A DNA stretch of 39,547 nt from Deltaproteobacteria bacterium (GTDB lineage: Bacteria > Myxococcota > UBA727 > VGSZ01): positions 1-39,547 of the forward strand of contig VGSZ01000015.1 of assembly GCA_016874845.1 (NCBI GenBank), read 5' to 3'. How positions within the stretch are numbered: position 1 is the stretch's first letter; each line of letters starts with the position of its first letter. The notes beneath the pieces were generated by a model. It ran no database searches, was not told the origin of the DNA, and worked only from the letters and a program-made list of their open reading frames with translations. Shown in pieces: positions 7,218 to 13,972 of this stretch. The position numbers and the translations under genes are program-made.

Positions 7218-8099
7218 TCAGCCGAGCAGGTGCTCGAGCACGGCCTGCTGCACCGGCATGCGGTTCATGGCCTGCTGGAACACCACCGAGCGCGGGCCCT
7301 CGAGCACGTCGTCGGTGATCTCGCGGCCGCGGTGCGCTGGCAGCGGGTGCAGCACGAGGACATCGGGCGACGCCCGCGACAACAGCGCGTCGTCGACGAC
7401 GAAGCCGGGCTCCACCGCGCGCCCCCACGCCGCCGTCAGCACCACGTCGGCGCCGTCGACGGCGGCCTGCGGGTCGCGCCCGATGCGCACGCGGGGCCCG
7501 GCCTTTTTGACCAGCTCGGCGTCGAGCTCGACGCCGGCGGGCAGCGCGAGGCGCAGTTCGAGGCCCGTGAGCGCCGCCAACGCGAGCCACCCGTGGGCCA
7601 CCGGCACGCTGTCGCCGACGAAAGCGACGCGGGCGTCGTAGGGGTGCTCGCGGCGCTCGTAGATCGTGAACAGGTCGGTGAGCGCTTGACACGGGTGGTC
7701 GCGGTCGGAAAGGCCATTGATCACCGGCACGCCAGCGTGGCGGGCCAGCTCGTCGACGGTGGCGTGCGCGCCTGCCGGCCGCACGACGAGCAGGTCGAGG
7801 TTGCCGCCCAGCACGCGCGCCGTGTCGCGCAGCAACTCGCCGTCCGTGCCGTCGGCGTGCAGCCAGATGTCGCGGCCCTGCAGCACCACCGCGTCGCCGC
7901 CGAGCAGCTTGATACCCGCCTCAAAGCTCACGCGCGTGCGCGTCGACGGCTTCTCAAACAGCATGCCGACGACGCGCCCCGACAACGTTGGCGCCAGCCG
8001 GCGCTTCTGTCGGTCGCGCTTGAGCTCCTGCGCGCGCAACAGCAGCGCCTCCAGGGTCTTCTTGTCGCCGACGTCGAGGGTGGTGCGGAGATGGCGCAT
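7218..8099 (-). CDS. ArgF-like aspartate/ornithine carbamoyltransferase family protein; acceptor uncertain
   Basis: The 293-residue protein has the fold and length of ornithine carbamoyltransferase. The carbamoyl-phosphate site is intact: STRTRVSFE, DHPCQALTDL and LHPLPAHRG. The ornithine side is not. The SMG loop (usual TDVWxSMG) reads LTAAWGRAVEPG, so the Asp and the Ser-Met-Gly are gone. The Asn-rich GDxxNN segment reads GDSVPVAHGW. The ornithine-contacting Cys of HCLP is Pro, and about ten residues between these motifs are missing. AxxWG recalls the KSWG of N-acetylornithine carbamoyltransferase, but the Pro-rich knot of acyl-ornithine enzymes is absent. Automated pipelines will probably call it argF. 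It is last in a minus-strand run behind the cyclophilin lipoprotein (75-bp gap). The family is certain, the substrate is not. Confidence 0.85.
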   Translation of the reverse strand: MRHLRTTLDVGDKKTLEALLLRAQELKRDRQKRRLAPTLSGRVVGMLFEKPSTRTRVSFEAGIKLLGGDAVVLQGRDIWLHADGTDGELLRDTARVLGGNLDLLVVRPAGAHATVDELARHAGVPVINGLSDRDHPCQALTDLFTIYERREHPYDARVAFVGDSVPVAHGWLALAALTGLELRLALPAGVELDAELVKKAGPRVRIGRDPQAAVDGADVVLTAAWGRAVEPGFVVDDALLSRASPDVLVLHPLPAHRGREITDDVLEGPRSVVFQQAMNRMPVQQAVLEHLLG

Positions 8100-8174
8100 C
8101 GGGGGCTCCGGGTGGGGAAGGGGTTCTGGTTCGTGTTGTCGTCGTGATGCGGTGCACGCCTTCGAGCGGCAGCG

Positions 8175-10235
8175 TCAGTGCGTCTTACGCAGCGCCGTGA
8201 CGACGTCGATGTCGAAGACGACATCGTCACGCTGCAGCGCATCCATCACGGCGAGACCGTCGACGACCCGCGCAAACAGCGTGAAGCGACCATCGAGGTG
8301 CGGCTGCCACGAGTGCACGAGGAAGAACTGGCTGCCGCCAGTGTCCTTGCCGGCGGTGGCGATGCCCACCGCGCCGCGGGTGAACGGCGCGTCGCTGTTC
8401 TCGCAGGGGATGAAGAAGCCGGGCCCGCCGGACCCGTCGCCGCGCGGGTCGCCGCCCTGGGCGACGAAGCCGGCGATCACGCGGTGGAGCGGCGTACCCC
8501 GGTAGGCGCCCTTGCGCGCCAGCGCGACGAAGGTCTGTACCGCCACCGGCGCGAGCTCGCGCTCGAACGCGATCTTGATGGCGCCGCGCGAGGTCTGCAG
8601 CACCGCCCCCAGCGGCAGCGTCGCCGGGACGGGCGGAGCGTCGCCCATCGCGCGCGGCCCCGGCGCGCGCTCGCCCGCCGGGACGTCGGCCGCGACGTCG
8701 CGGACGCGCGGGTCGCGGTGGACCTTCAGGCGGGCCGTGAGCTCTTCGAGCCCCGGGCGCCCGCGGGTCAGCGCCGCCAGCGCGAGCAGCGGCTCGCGCG
8801 CCTCGGGTGCGCTCGCGTCGGTGAACCGAGCCGCCGCCGCCGCGATGGTCGCGTCGCGCAGCACGTCGGCGTGGGCGTCGTCGGCGAAGCATTCGAGCAG
8901 GGCGCCAGCGACACCGGGATCGTCCTCGCGCAGCAGGCGCGTGGCGGCTACGTCGGCGGCCTCGACGCCGCCGATGCCGCACACCGCCGCGGCCGCCGTG
9001 ATGCGTATAGGCACCTCGTCGTCGTCGACGAAGGTCTGCAGCTGCGCGAGCCGCTCCGTCGCCGCCATCCGCCGGCGCGCGATGGCGTCGACGACGTGCC
9101 GCGCCCGCGCCGCGGGCGACGCGGTGCAGAACAGAAGCGCGTCATCGCCGCCGCCGAGCACGTCGAGGGCACCCGCGCACCCACAACGCGCCTCGTCAGC
9201 GCCGGCGGGCAGGGCCGCGACAGCCGCCATCACCGCCGGGGTGGCTTCGGCCGGCGCGCCGACGACGGCGAGGGCGGCGCAGACCTCGCCGACGACGTGC
9301 TGCTCGCCTGGCTGCGTCGCCCGTGCGACGGCACGACCGAGAGCGTCGACGAGGTTGCCAAGGGGGACGTCCTGGCGGGCGGCGACGGTGCGCGCCGCTT
9401 CGACCCGCACGCGCCAGTCTTCGTCACGCAGCAGCGCCGCCAGCGCCGGCACGGCGATGTCGACCGCGACGAAGGGCAGCGCCCGCGCAACGAAGATGCG
9501 TGCCTGCGGGCTCGGCGACACGCGCGCCGCCGCGATTGCTTCGGCGCTCACCGGCAGGCGCTGCCGGAAGGCCGCGTAGGCAGCGCCCTCGGTGACGGCG
9601 GGCTCGGCGGCGCGCAACGCGGCGTCGACGACGCCGCGCACGACGTCGTCACGGGACAGTGACGCCTTGCGCCGGGCACCGGCGACGCCGAGCGCGACCA
9701 ACGCCGTCGCCCGCTCGTCGACCGAACCCTGCGCGGCGGTGTCGGTGAGCGTCTTCAGCCCGTCGCGCGCCGCCACACGGCCCAGCGCTCGCAACAGCGC
9801 GAGGCGTACGGCGGGTTCGCGCTCCTGTGGGAGGCGCGCCACCAGCGCGCTCTCGACCTCGACGCGACGTTGTTCGTGGGTCGGTCGCCGTGGGTCGAGG
9901 GCCAGGTCGATCTGTCCAGCGGCGAAGGCTGCGGTGGCGCGGACCAGGGCGTCGCCGTCGGCGAGCGCCACGAGCACGCCGGGGATCGCGTCGTGGCGCT
10001 CGAGGCGTGCCAGCGCGAGCACGGCCCGGGCGCGGGCCGCCGCCGACGGCGCCTGCAGCGTCGGCGCGAGTGCCTGGGCCTCGGCACGCCTCGTCTCGAG
10101 CTGCGCAGCGACGACACGGGGATCGGGAGGCGGCGGCTTCGCCGGCGTCGCGCAGCCGCCGACAGCCACGCCGACGCCGCAGAGGACGCCCACGGCGACG
10201 ACCACGCGACGGAAGGACTGGCACGCACGAGGCAT
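8175..10235 (-). CDS. HEAT-repeat lipoprotein with C-terminal cyclophilin-type peptidyl-prolyl isomerase domain
   Basis: This 686-residue protein starts with a lipoprotein signal (VLCGVGVAVGGC, lipobox VGGC). The middle, about residues 40-510, is built of Ala/Leu/Val helical repeats of HEAT type (for example RAVLALARLERHDAIPGVLVAL). The last ~160 residues are a cyclophilin domain that catalyses prolyl cis-trans isomerisation: FVALARKGAYRGTPLHRVI, FVAQGGDPRGDGSGGPGF, TGGSQFFLVHSWQPHLDG and FTLFARVVDG. The FxxQGGD and SQFF active-site motifs are kept. The likely role is an envelope folding factor with its own scaffold. It lies 52 bp downstream of the Imm51-like gene on the same strand. Confidence 0.92.
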   Translation of the reverse strand: MPRACQSFRRVVVAVGVLCGVGVAVGGCATPAKPPPPDPRVVAAQLETRRAEAQALAPTLQAPSAAARARAVLALARLERHDAIPGVLVALADGDALVRATAAFAAGQIDLALDPRRPTHEQRRVEVESALVARLPQEREPAVRLALLRALGRVAARDGLKTLTDTAAQGSVDERATALVALGVAGARRKASLSRDDVVRGVVDAALRAAEPAVTEGAAYAAFRQRLPVSAEAIAAARVSPSPQARIFVARALPFVAVDIAVPALAALLRDEDWRVRVEAARTVAARQDVPLGNLVDALGRAVARATQPGEQHVVGEVCAALAVVGAPAEATPAVMAAVAALPAGADEARCGCAGALDVLGGGDDALLFCTASPAARARHVVDAIARRRMAATERLAQLQTFVDDDEVPIRITAAAAVCGIGGVEAADVAATRLLREDDPGVAGALLECFADDAHADVLRDATIAAAAARFTDASAPEAREPLLALAALTRGRPGLEELTARLKVHRDPRVRDVAADVPAGERAPGPRAMGDAPPVPATLPLGAVLQTSRGAIKIAFERELAPVAVQTFVALARKGAYRGTPLHRVIAGFVAQGGDPRGDGSGGPGFFIPCENSDAPFTRGAVGIATAGKDTGGSQFFLVHSWQPHLDGRFTLFARVVDGLAVMDALQRDDVVFDIDVVTALRKTH

Positions 10236-10287
10236 CGAAGGACTCCGGAGGGCAAGCGCGGGGCCGCGAGCCCTGCGTGGGCGTCGT

Positions 10288-10845
10288 CTACTCGAGCCGG
10301 TCCGGCGCGGCGTGATCGAGCGCCTGCTTCAGCACGGCGCCGTCGTCGAGCGCCGCGCGCAGCAGACCGGCGACGGCGACCAGGTTCGCCCGACCACCGA
10401 CGGCGACAAACATCGCGGTCTCGGAGTCGTAGGCGACGAGAGCGACGAGGTCGGGCCGCCGCCGGCGGACGAGAGAGTCGACGACGGCCTCCCACGTGTA
10501 GCCGTTGCCGGCGAGGCCGCGCTCATCGAACAGCGGCACACGCGGCATGCGGAGGTCATCGAAGCACAGGGAGCAGCGGCCCTCGCCGTGGTCGACGAGT
10601 CGGCATGGTGCCACCGCGTCGACAGCCGCGGCCACCAGCTGCTCGGACGCCGGCGCCGCTGGCACGGGAGATCCTGCGGTCTTCTTCGCCGCGGTCTTCT
10701 TCGCCGCGGTCTTCTTCGCCGCGGTCTTCTTCGCCGCGGTCTTCTTCGCCGCGGTCTTCTTCGCCGCGGTCTTCTTCGCCGCGGTCTTCTTCGCCGCGGT
10801 CTTCTTCGCCGCGGTCTTTTTCGTGATCCTCGTGCGGCTCGCCAT
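10288..10845 (-). CDS. Imm51-like domain protein with N-terminal KKTAA-repeat tail
   Basis: The 185-residue product has two unlike parts. Residues 9-58 are ten KKTAA pentamers (the last one KKTAG), a histone-H1-like basic tail that could bind nucleic acid. Residues about 70-185 resemble the Imm51 family of polymorphic-toxin immunity proteins: PLFDERGLAGNGYTWEAVV followed by VAYDSETAMFVAVGG. Imm51 domains also occur as general-purpose proteins, so immunity is only one option, and no toxin gene is adjacent. The gene starts 11 bp after the MarR stop, so it is probably in the same operon. The domain match rests on remembered motifs and should be checked. Confidence 0.7.
   Translation of the reverse strand: MASRTRITKKTAAKKTAAKKTAAKKTAAKKTAAKKTAAKKTAAKKTAAKKTAAKKTAGSPVPAAPASEQLVAAAVDAVAPCRLVDHGEGRCSLCFDDLRMPRVPLFDERGLAGNGYTWEAVVDSLVRRRRPDLVALVAYDSETAMFVAVGGRANLVAVAGLLRAALDDGAVLKQALDHAAPDRLE
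10681..10815. repeat. 15-bp in-frame tandem repeat, 9 identical copies (KKTAA coding)
   Basis: Nine perfect copies of cttcttcgccgcggt encode the KKTAA tail of the Imm51-like protein on the minus strand, with a diverged unit at each end. Identity at the DNA level, not only at the protein level, implies recent expansion or homogenisation. Copy number may vary between strains. Confidence 0.95.
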
Positions 10846-10856
10846 GGTCGGGCTCC

Positions 10857-11708
10857 CTATTCGGCCGCCTCGAGGGCGTTCTCGTCCTCGCGTTCGTCGT
10901 CGCCGTCGACCGCGGCGGCGACGCGCGGGTTCTCGAGTGGCGCGGTGGCGACGAGAGCGCGCTCGAGCGCGTCGAAGACGTCGCGAACGGCGCCGTCGCC
11001 AAGGTGGTTGCGCAGCGCGATGAGGTTGCGCTCGGCGTTTTTGCGATAGCGCTGGACCATGCGCAGCCCCTTGGGCAGCGGCACGACGCAGGCGAGGCGG
11101 TGGTCATGGCGATCGCGAAGCTTCTCGACGAGCCCCATGCGCGCCAGCTTGTCGACGAGCACCGACGTCGTCGACTGCGCGCAGCCGAGCACGTCCTTCA
11201 GCTCGGACACGCTCGCCTTGCCGCGCGCCGCGAGGAAAGACAGCGCGTGGTACTGCGTCAGCGTGAGATCGCCGCGCGGCCCGCCGCGGCTCATCGGCTT
11301 GATCAGCCGTCGCTGCAGCAGCGCCACGCACTGTTCGGCGCGCAACAGCGCCTCGCCGTCGACGTGCGGAGCCTCGGGATCGACGTGCAGCGGGGAGGAC
11401 ACCGGCCCAATGCGGGGCACCGCCCGCGCGCCGCCGCGCGTCGGACCGGTCGACGGGCTCTTTCCCACCGACGCCGCAGCCGAGACATTTCGCTTGAGTG
11501 CCGATGTCACCGCAGCGGGCGCCGGCGTCGCTGTGCGCGACCACTTCGCCGCCGTCTTTGACGTCTCTGCCGACTTCGACGTCTTTGCCGTCTTCGACGC
11601 CGGTGTCGCCGGCTTCGCCGCCGGTGTCGCCGGCTTCGCCGCCGGTGTCGCCGGCTTCGCCGCCGGGGTCGGCGGAGTGTTCGACGAGGCCGCGGGACGG
11701 CGTGGCAT
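10857..11708 (-). CDS. MarR-family transcriptional regulator with Ala/Lys/Pro-rich N-terminal extension
   Basis: This 283-residue protein carries a winged-helix MarR domain at about residues 125-240: LTLTQYHALSFLAARGKASVSELK..., then the recognition helix in LGCAQSTTSVLVDKLARMGLVEK and the wing RDRHDHRLACVVPL. The first ~100 residues are disordered and contain three TPAAKPA heptads plus Ser/Thr/Lys runs, unusual for MarR proteins, which are normally ~150 residues. I chose ATG 11708. The ORF track starts at 12194, inside the divergent AstA-family gene; ATG 11816 is an alternative. It heads a four-gene minus-strand run and is divergent from the AstA-like gene, with a palindrome between them (11876-11901). 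Confidence 0.85.
   Translation of the reverse strand: MPRRPAASSNTPPTPAAKPATPAAKPATPAAKPATPASKTAKTSKSAETSKTAAKWSRTATPAPAAVTSALKRNVSAAASVGKSPSTGPTRGGARAVPRIGPVSSPLHVDPEAPHVDGEALLRAEQCVALLQRRLIKPMSRGGPRGDLTLTQYHALSFLAARGKASVSELKDVLGCAQSTTSVLVDKLARMGLVEKLRDRHDHRLACVVPLPKGLRMVQRYRKNAERNLIALRNHLGDGAVRDVFDALERALVATAPLENPRVAAAVDGDDEREDENALEAAE
11601..11663. repeat. 21-bp in-frame tandem repeat, 3 copies (TPAAKPA coding)
   Basis: Three copies of a 21-bp unit (cggtgtcgccggcttcgccgc) encode the heptad repeat in the N-terminal extension of the MarR protein. Together with the KKTAA repeats one gene downstream it gives this operon two Lys/Ala-rich repeat tails. Confidence 0.85.
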
Positions 11709-11875
11709 TGTCGGGCGGGCCAAGCGGTGCTCCTGCGAGAGACGATGGGGCGTGCGCGTCGCAGCGACGAGGACGTCGGGCGTGCGAGCCGCAGGAACAA
11801 ACCCCGGCGCCCCCATGCTGTCAAGGACGACGAATGACGCTGCTCCGCACATTGACACCACGGGGGGGAACGGCG

Positions 11876-11901
11876 ACGACATCTGGCCGGTGCGATGTCG
11901 T
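11876..11901. promoter_or_regulatory. inverted repeat, candidate MarR operator
   Basis: Perfect 8-bp arms ACGACATC and GATGTCGT are separated by 10 bp. They sit in the 226-bp divergent region between marR and the AstA-family gene, ending 34 bp upstream of the AstA ATG. A TTGACA hexamer lies just before it (11852-11857), although no good -10 follows. Size and symmetry suit a MarR dimer site that could control both directions. It is inferred from sequence only. Confidence 0.5.
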
Positions 11902-11934
11902 GATCGACCGTCCGGGCGGCAACGGCGAGGGTCC

Positions 11935-13017
11935 ATGTTTATCATCCGTGACGCCCGCTTCGACGACATGGACGGCCTGCTGCACCTCGCGGCGGTGCTG
12001 AACACGGTCAACCTGCCGCACGACCGCGTGGCCCTCGAAGAGCTCCTTGTCCTGTCGACGCGCAGCTTCGCCGGGCGGGTGCGCAGCCCGCTGCACCGCG
12101 AGTACCTGTTCGTCATGGAGGACACGACGACGGGCCGCTTGATCGGAACGAGCCAGATCATCGCCCAGCACGGCACGCGCGAGGAGCCGCACATCTACTT
12201 CGACGTGCTCGAGGAGGAGCGCTACTCCGCCACCATCGATCGCCACTTCCGTCACAAGGTGCTGCGGATGGGCTTCGATCACGACGGGCCCACCGAGATC
12301 GGCGGGCTCGTCCTCGACCCCGACTACCGCCGGGTGCCCGGCAAGCTCGGCAAGCAGCTGTCGTTCGTCCGCTTCGTCTTCATCGCCATGCACCGCGCGT
12401 GGTTCCGGCCCCGCGTGCTGGCTGAGTTGCTGCCGCCGCTGCTCGACGGCGGCAAGAGCGTCCTGTGGGAGGCCCTGGGGCGGCGCTTCACCGGCCTGTC
12501 GTACCTCGAGGCGGATCGCATCTCGAAGACCAACAAGGAGTTCATCAAGGGTCTTTTTCCGTCGGGGCTCATCTATGCGACGCTGTTCGACGAGGACGCG
12601 CAGCGCGTGATCGGCGAGGTCGGCCCACAGACCGAGGGGGTCAAGAAGATGCTGACGTCGATCGGGTTCGCGCCCATCGGCCGCATCGACCCCTTTGACG
12701 GCGGCCCCCACTTCGAGGCGAACACCGGCGACCTGTGGCCGGTCACGAAGACGCGCCGCGGCACCGTCCGCGTCGTGGCCGGTGCCACGCTCACCGACGG
12801 TCCAGGCGAGAGCTGCGACGGTCTGGTGGCCGTCGAGCGCCGCCCCGCCCGTGGCAAGACGTTGCCGCCCGGCGCGTCGATGTTCCGCTGTGCGCTCACC
12901 GAGTTCGGCGAGCAGGGCGACGCGCTGCTCGTGCCGAAGCAGACCGCCGCGGCGCTCGGCGTCGTCGATGGGGACGACGTCTGGGCGCTGGCGATGGCTC
13001 GCCACACGCGCCTTTGA
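11935..13017 (+). CDS. AstA/AruG-family arginine (ornithine) N-succinyltransferase
   Basis: The 360-residue protein aligns by eye along its length with arginine N-succinyltransferase, the first enzyme of the AST arginine-degradation pathway, which transfers succinyl from succinyl-CoA to the alpha-amino group. Visible family blocks are FIIRDARFDDMDGLLHLA, YLFVMEDTTTGRLIGTSQI, EIGGLVLDPDYR, FIAMHRAWFRPRVLAELLP, WEALGRRFTGLSYLEAD and FIKGLFPSGLIYATLF. ATG 11935 with an upstream gagg is where homology starts; the ORF track begins earlier at 11059, inside marR. No other ast genes are in the window, so this may be a stand-alone family member with a different acyl acceptor. It is divergent from the MarR-led operon that ends in the ArgF-like enzyme. 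Confidence 0.87.
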   Translation: MFIIRDARFDDMDGLLHLAAVLNTVNLPHDRVALEELLVLSTRSFAGRVRSPLHREYLFVMEDTTTGRLIGTSQIIAQHGTREEPHIYFDVLEEERYSATIDRHFRHKVLRMGFDHDGPTEIGGLVLDPDYRRVPGKLGKQLSFVRFVFIAMHRAWFRPRVLAELLPPLLDGGKSVLWEALGRRFTGLSYLEADRISKTNKEFIKGLFPSGLIYATLFDEDAQRVIGEVGPQTEGVKKMLTSIGFAPIGRIDPFDGGPHFEANTGDLWPVTKTRRGTVRVVAGATLTDGPGESCDGLVAVERRPARGKTLPPGASMFRCALTEFGEQGDALLVPKQTAAALGVVDGDDVWALAMARHTRL

Positions 13018-13030
13018 CGGCACCGGTCCG

Positions 13031-13086
13031 TCGGCCTGCGCTCGTCGGCCTGCGCTCGTCGGCCTGCGCTCGTCGGCCTGCGCGTG
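13031..13086. repeat. 14-bp tandem repeat, 4 copies, intergenic
   Basis: Four copies of tcggcctgcgctcg (the last diverged) fill the gap between two convergent genes, ending directly at the stop codon of the NUDIX gene. The tandem copies form no obvious long hairpin. Confidence 0.85.
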
Positions 13087-13956
13087 TCAGTCGACCGTCG
13101 GTGCGCGTTCGGCGAGACGGGCGAGCACGGCGTGGCCCGCCGGCGGCACGCGGTGGCTCTGATCAAGGCCGACGAATTCCTGCGCCTCGATCTCGCTTGC
13201 CGGCTGCGGCACCCCGTGCACCCGCGCGGCGTAGCAGGCCATCTTCACCACCGTCGGGTCGACGGGGCCGTACGCGCGCTCTTCGACCACGAAGCGTGCG
13301 ACGACGCTGGCCTCGTCGAGCCTGACATCGAGCTCCTCGCGCAGCTCGCGCGCGAGGGCGGCGACGTCGTCTTCGCCGGGCTCCTTCTTGCCGCCGGGCA
13401 TGAAGAGCAGCGGCTTGCCCCGGGGCCGCACCATGCGCACGCGGCCGTGGCCGTCGACGTCGACCCAGGCGATCGTCTCCACCGAGCGTGCCGCGTCGCA
13501 CGCGGGGCGCCGTACGGTCACGAGCGCCGCCGGCGCCCCGACGCGGGCGTAGACGAAGGCGGCCTGCGCGCACGCGCGGGCCAGCGCGTGGGCGTCGATG
13601 AGGTCGAGGCCCGCGATCACGTAGCCCGGCTCGGGCGGCCACGCCGCGTCGCCGCCTCGCCCGCCCGTCGAGCGCAGCGACGGCAGTCCGCGGGCCGCGA
13701 TCCACGCGGCGAGCTTCGCGTCGGCGTCGGCGTTGTCCGCCGCCGACGCCGGCTGCGCCCACGGGTTGAAGGCCGTCACCAGTGCCCACGCGCGGGCGCG
13801 CGACGGCGCTGACGATGACGACGAGAGCGCCGCGAGGGCCTCGTCCACCGCCGGGGCCCGCGCGCCGACGCGCACGTCGACGCTTTCGCCCCCGGGCAGC
13901 GTGACGCCGTAGGGGATGCGGGTCCACAGCGGCAACAGCCCGGGCTCGTCGCTCAT
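13087..13956 (-). CDS. DUF3293-NUDIX hydrolase fusion
   Basis: The 289-residue protein joins two domains. Residues about 10-140 match DUF3293, seen in ALVTAFNPWAQPASAADNADA and WPPEPGYVIAGLDLIDA. Residues about 150-285 are a NUDIX domain with box GKKEPGEDDVAALARELREEL, in which the Gly of the usual EExGU end is Asp (EELDV). NUDIX enzymes hydrolyse nucleoside diphosphates linked to another moiety; the substrate is not predictable here. It starts 16 bp after the diguanylate cyclase stop on the same strand, so it is the third gene of the ftsB-GGDEF-NUDIX run. The ATG is preceded by a G-rich stretch. Confidence 0.87.
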   Translation of the reverse strand: MSDEPGLLPLWTRIPYGVTLPGGESVDVRVGARAPAVDEALAALSSSSSAPSRARAWALVTAFNPWAQPASAADNADADAKLAAWIAARGLPSLRSTGGRGGDAAWPPEPGYVIAGLDLIDAHALARACAQAAFVYARVGAPAALVTVRRPACDAARSVETIAWVDVDGHGRVRMVRPRGKPLLFMPGGKKEPGEDDVAALARELREELDVRLDEASVVARFVVEERAYGPVDPTVVKMACYAARVHGVPQPASEIEAQEFVGLDQSHRVPPAGHAVLARLAERAPTVD

Positions 13957-13972
13957 CCCCGGCCCCGTCCGC

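Noticed and set aside
8178-9662. 494-aa plus-strand ORF opposite the HEAT/cyclophilin gene
   Set aside because: Arg-rich shadow of a well-supported gene with signal peptide and cyclophilin motifs on the other strand.
10681-10815. CRISPR-like array
   Set aside because: Units are contiguous 15-bp copies without spacers and encode KKTAA in frame.
9592-11049. 485-aa plus-strand ORF with LLRRG repeats
   Set aside because: It is the complement of the KKTAA array and flanking minus-strand genes and has no start context or domain.
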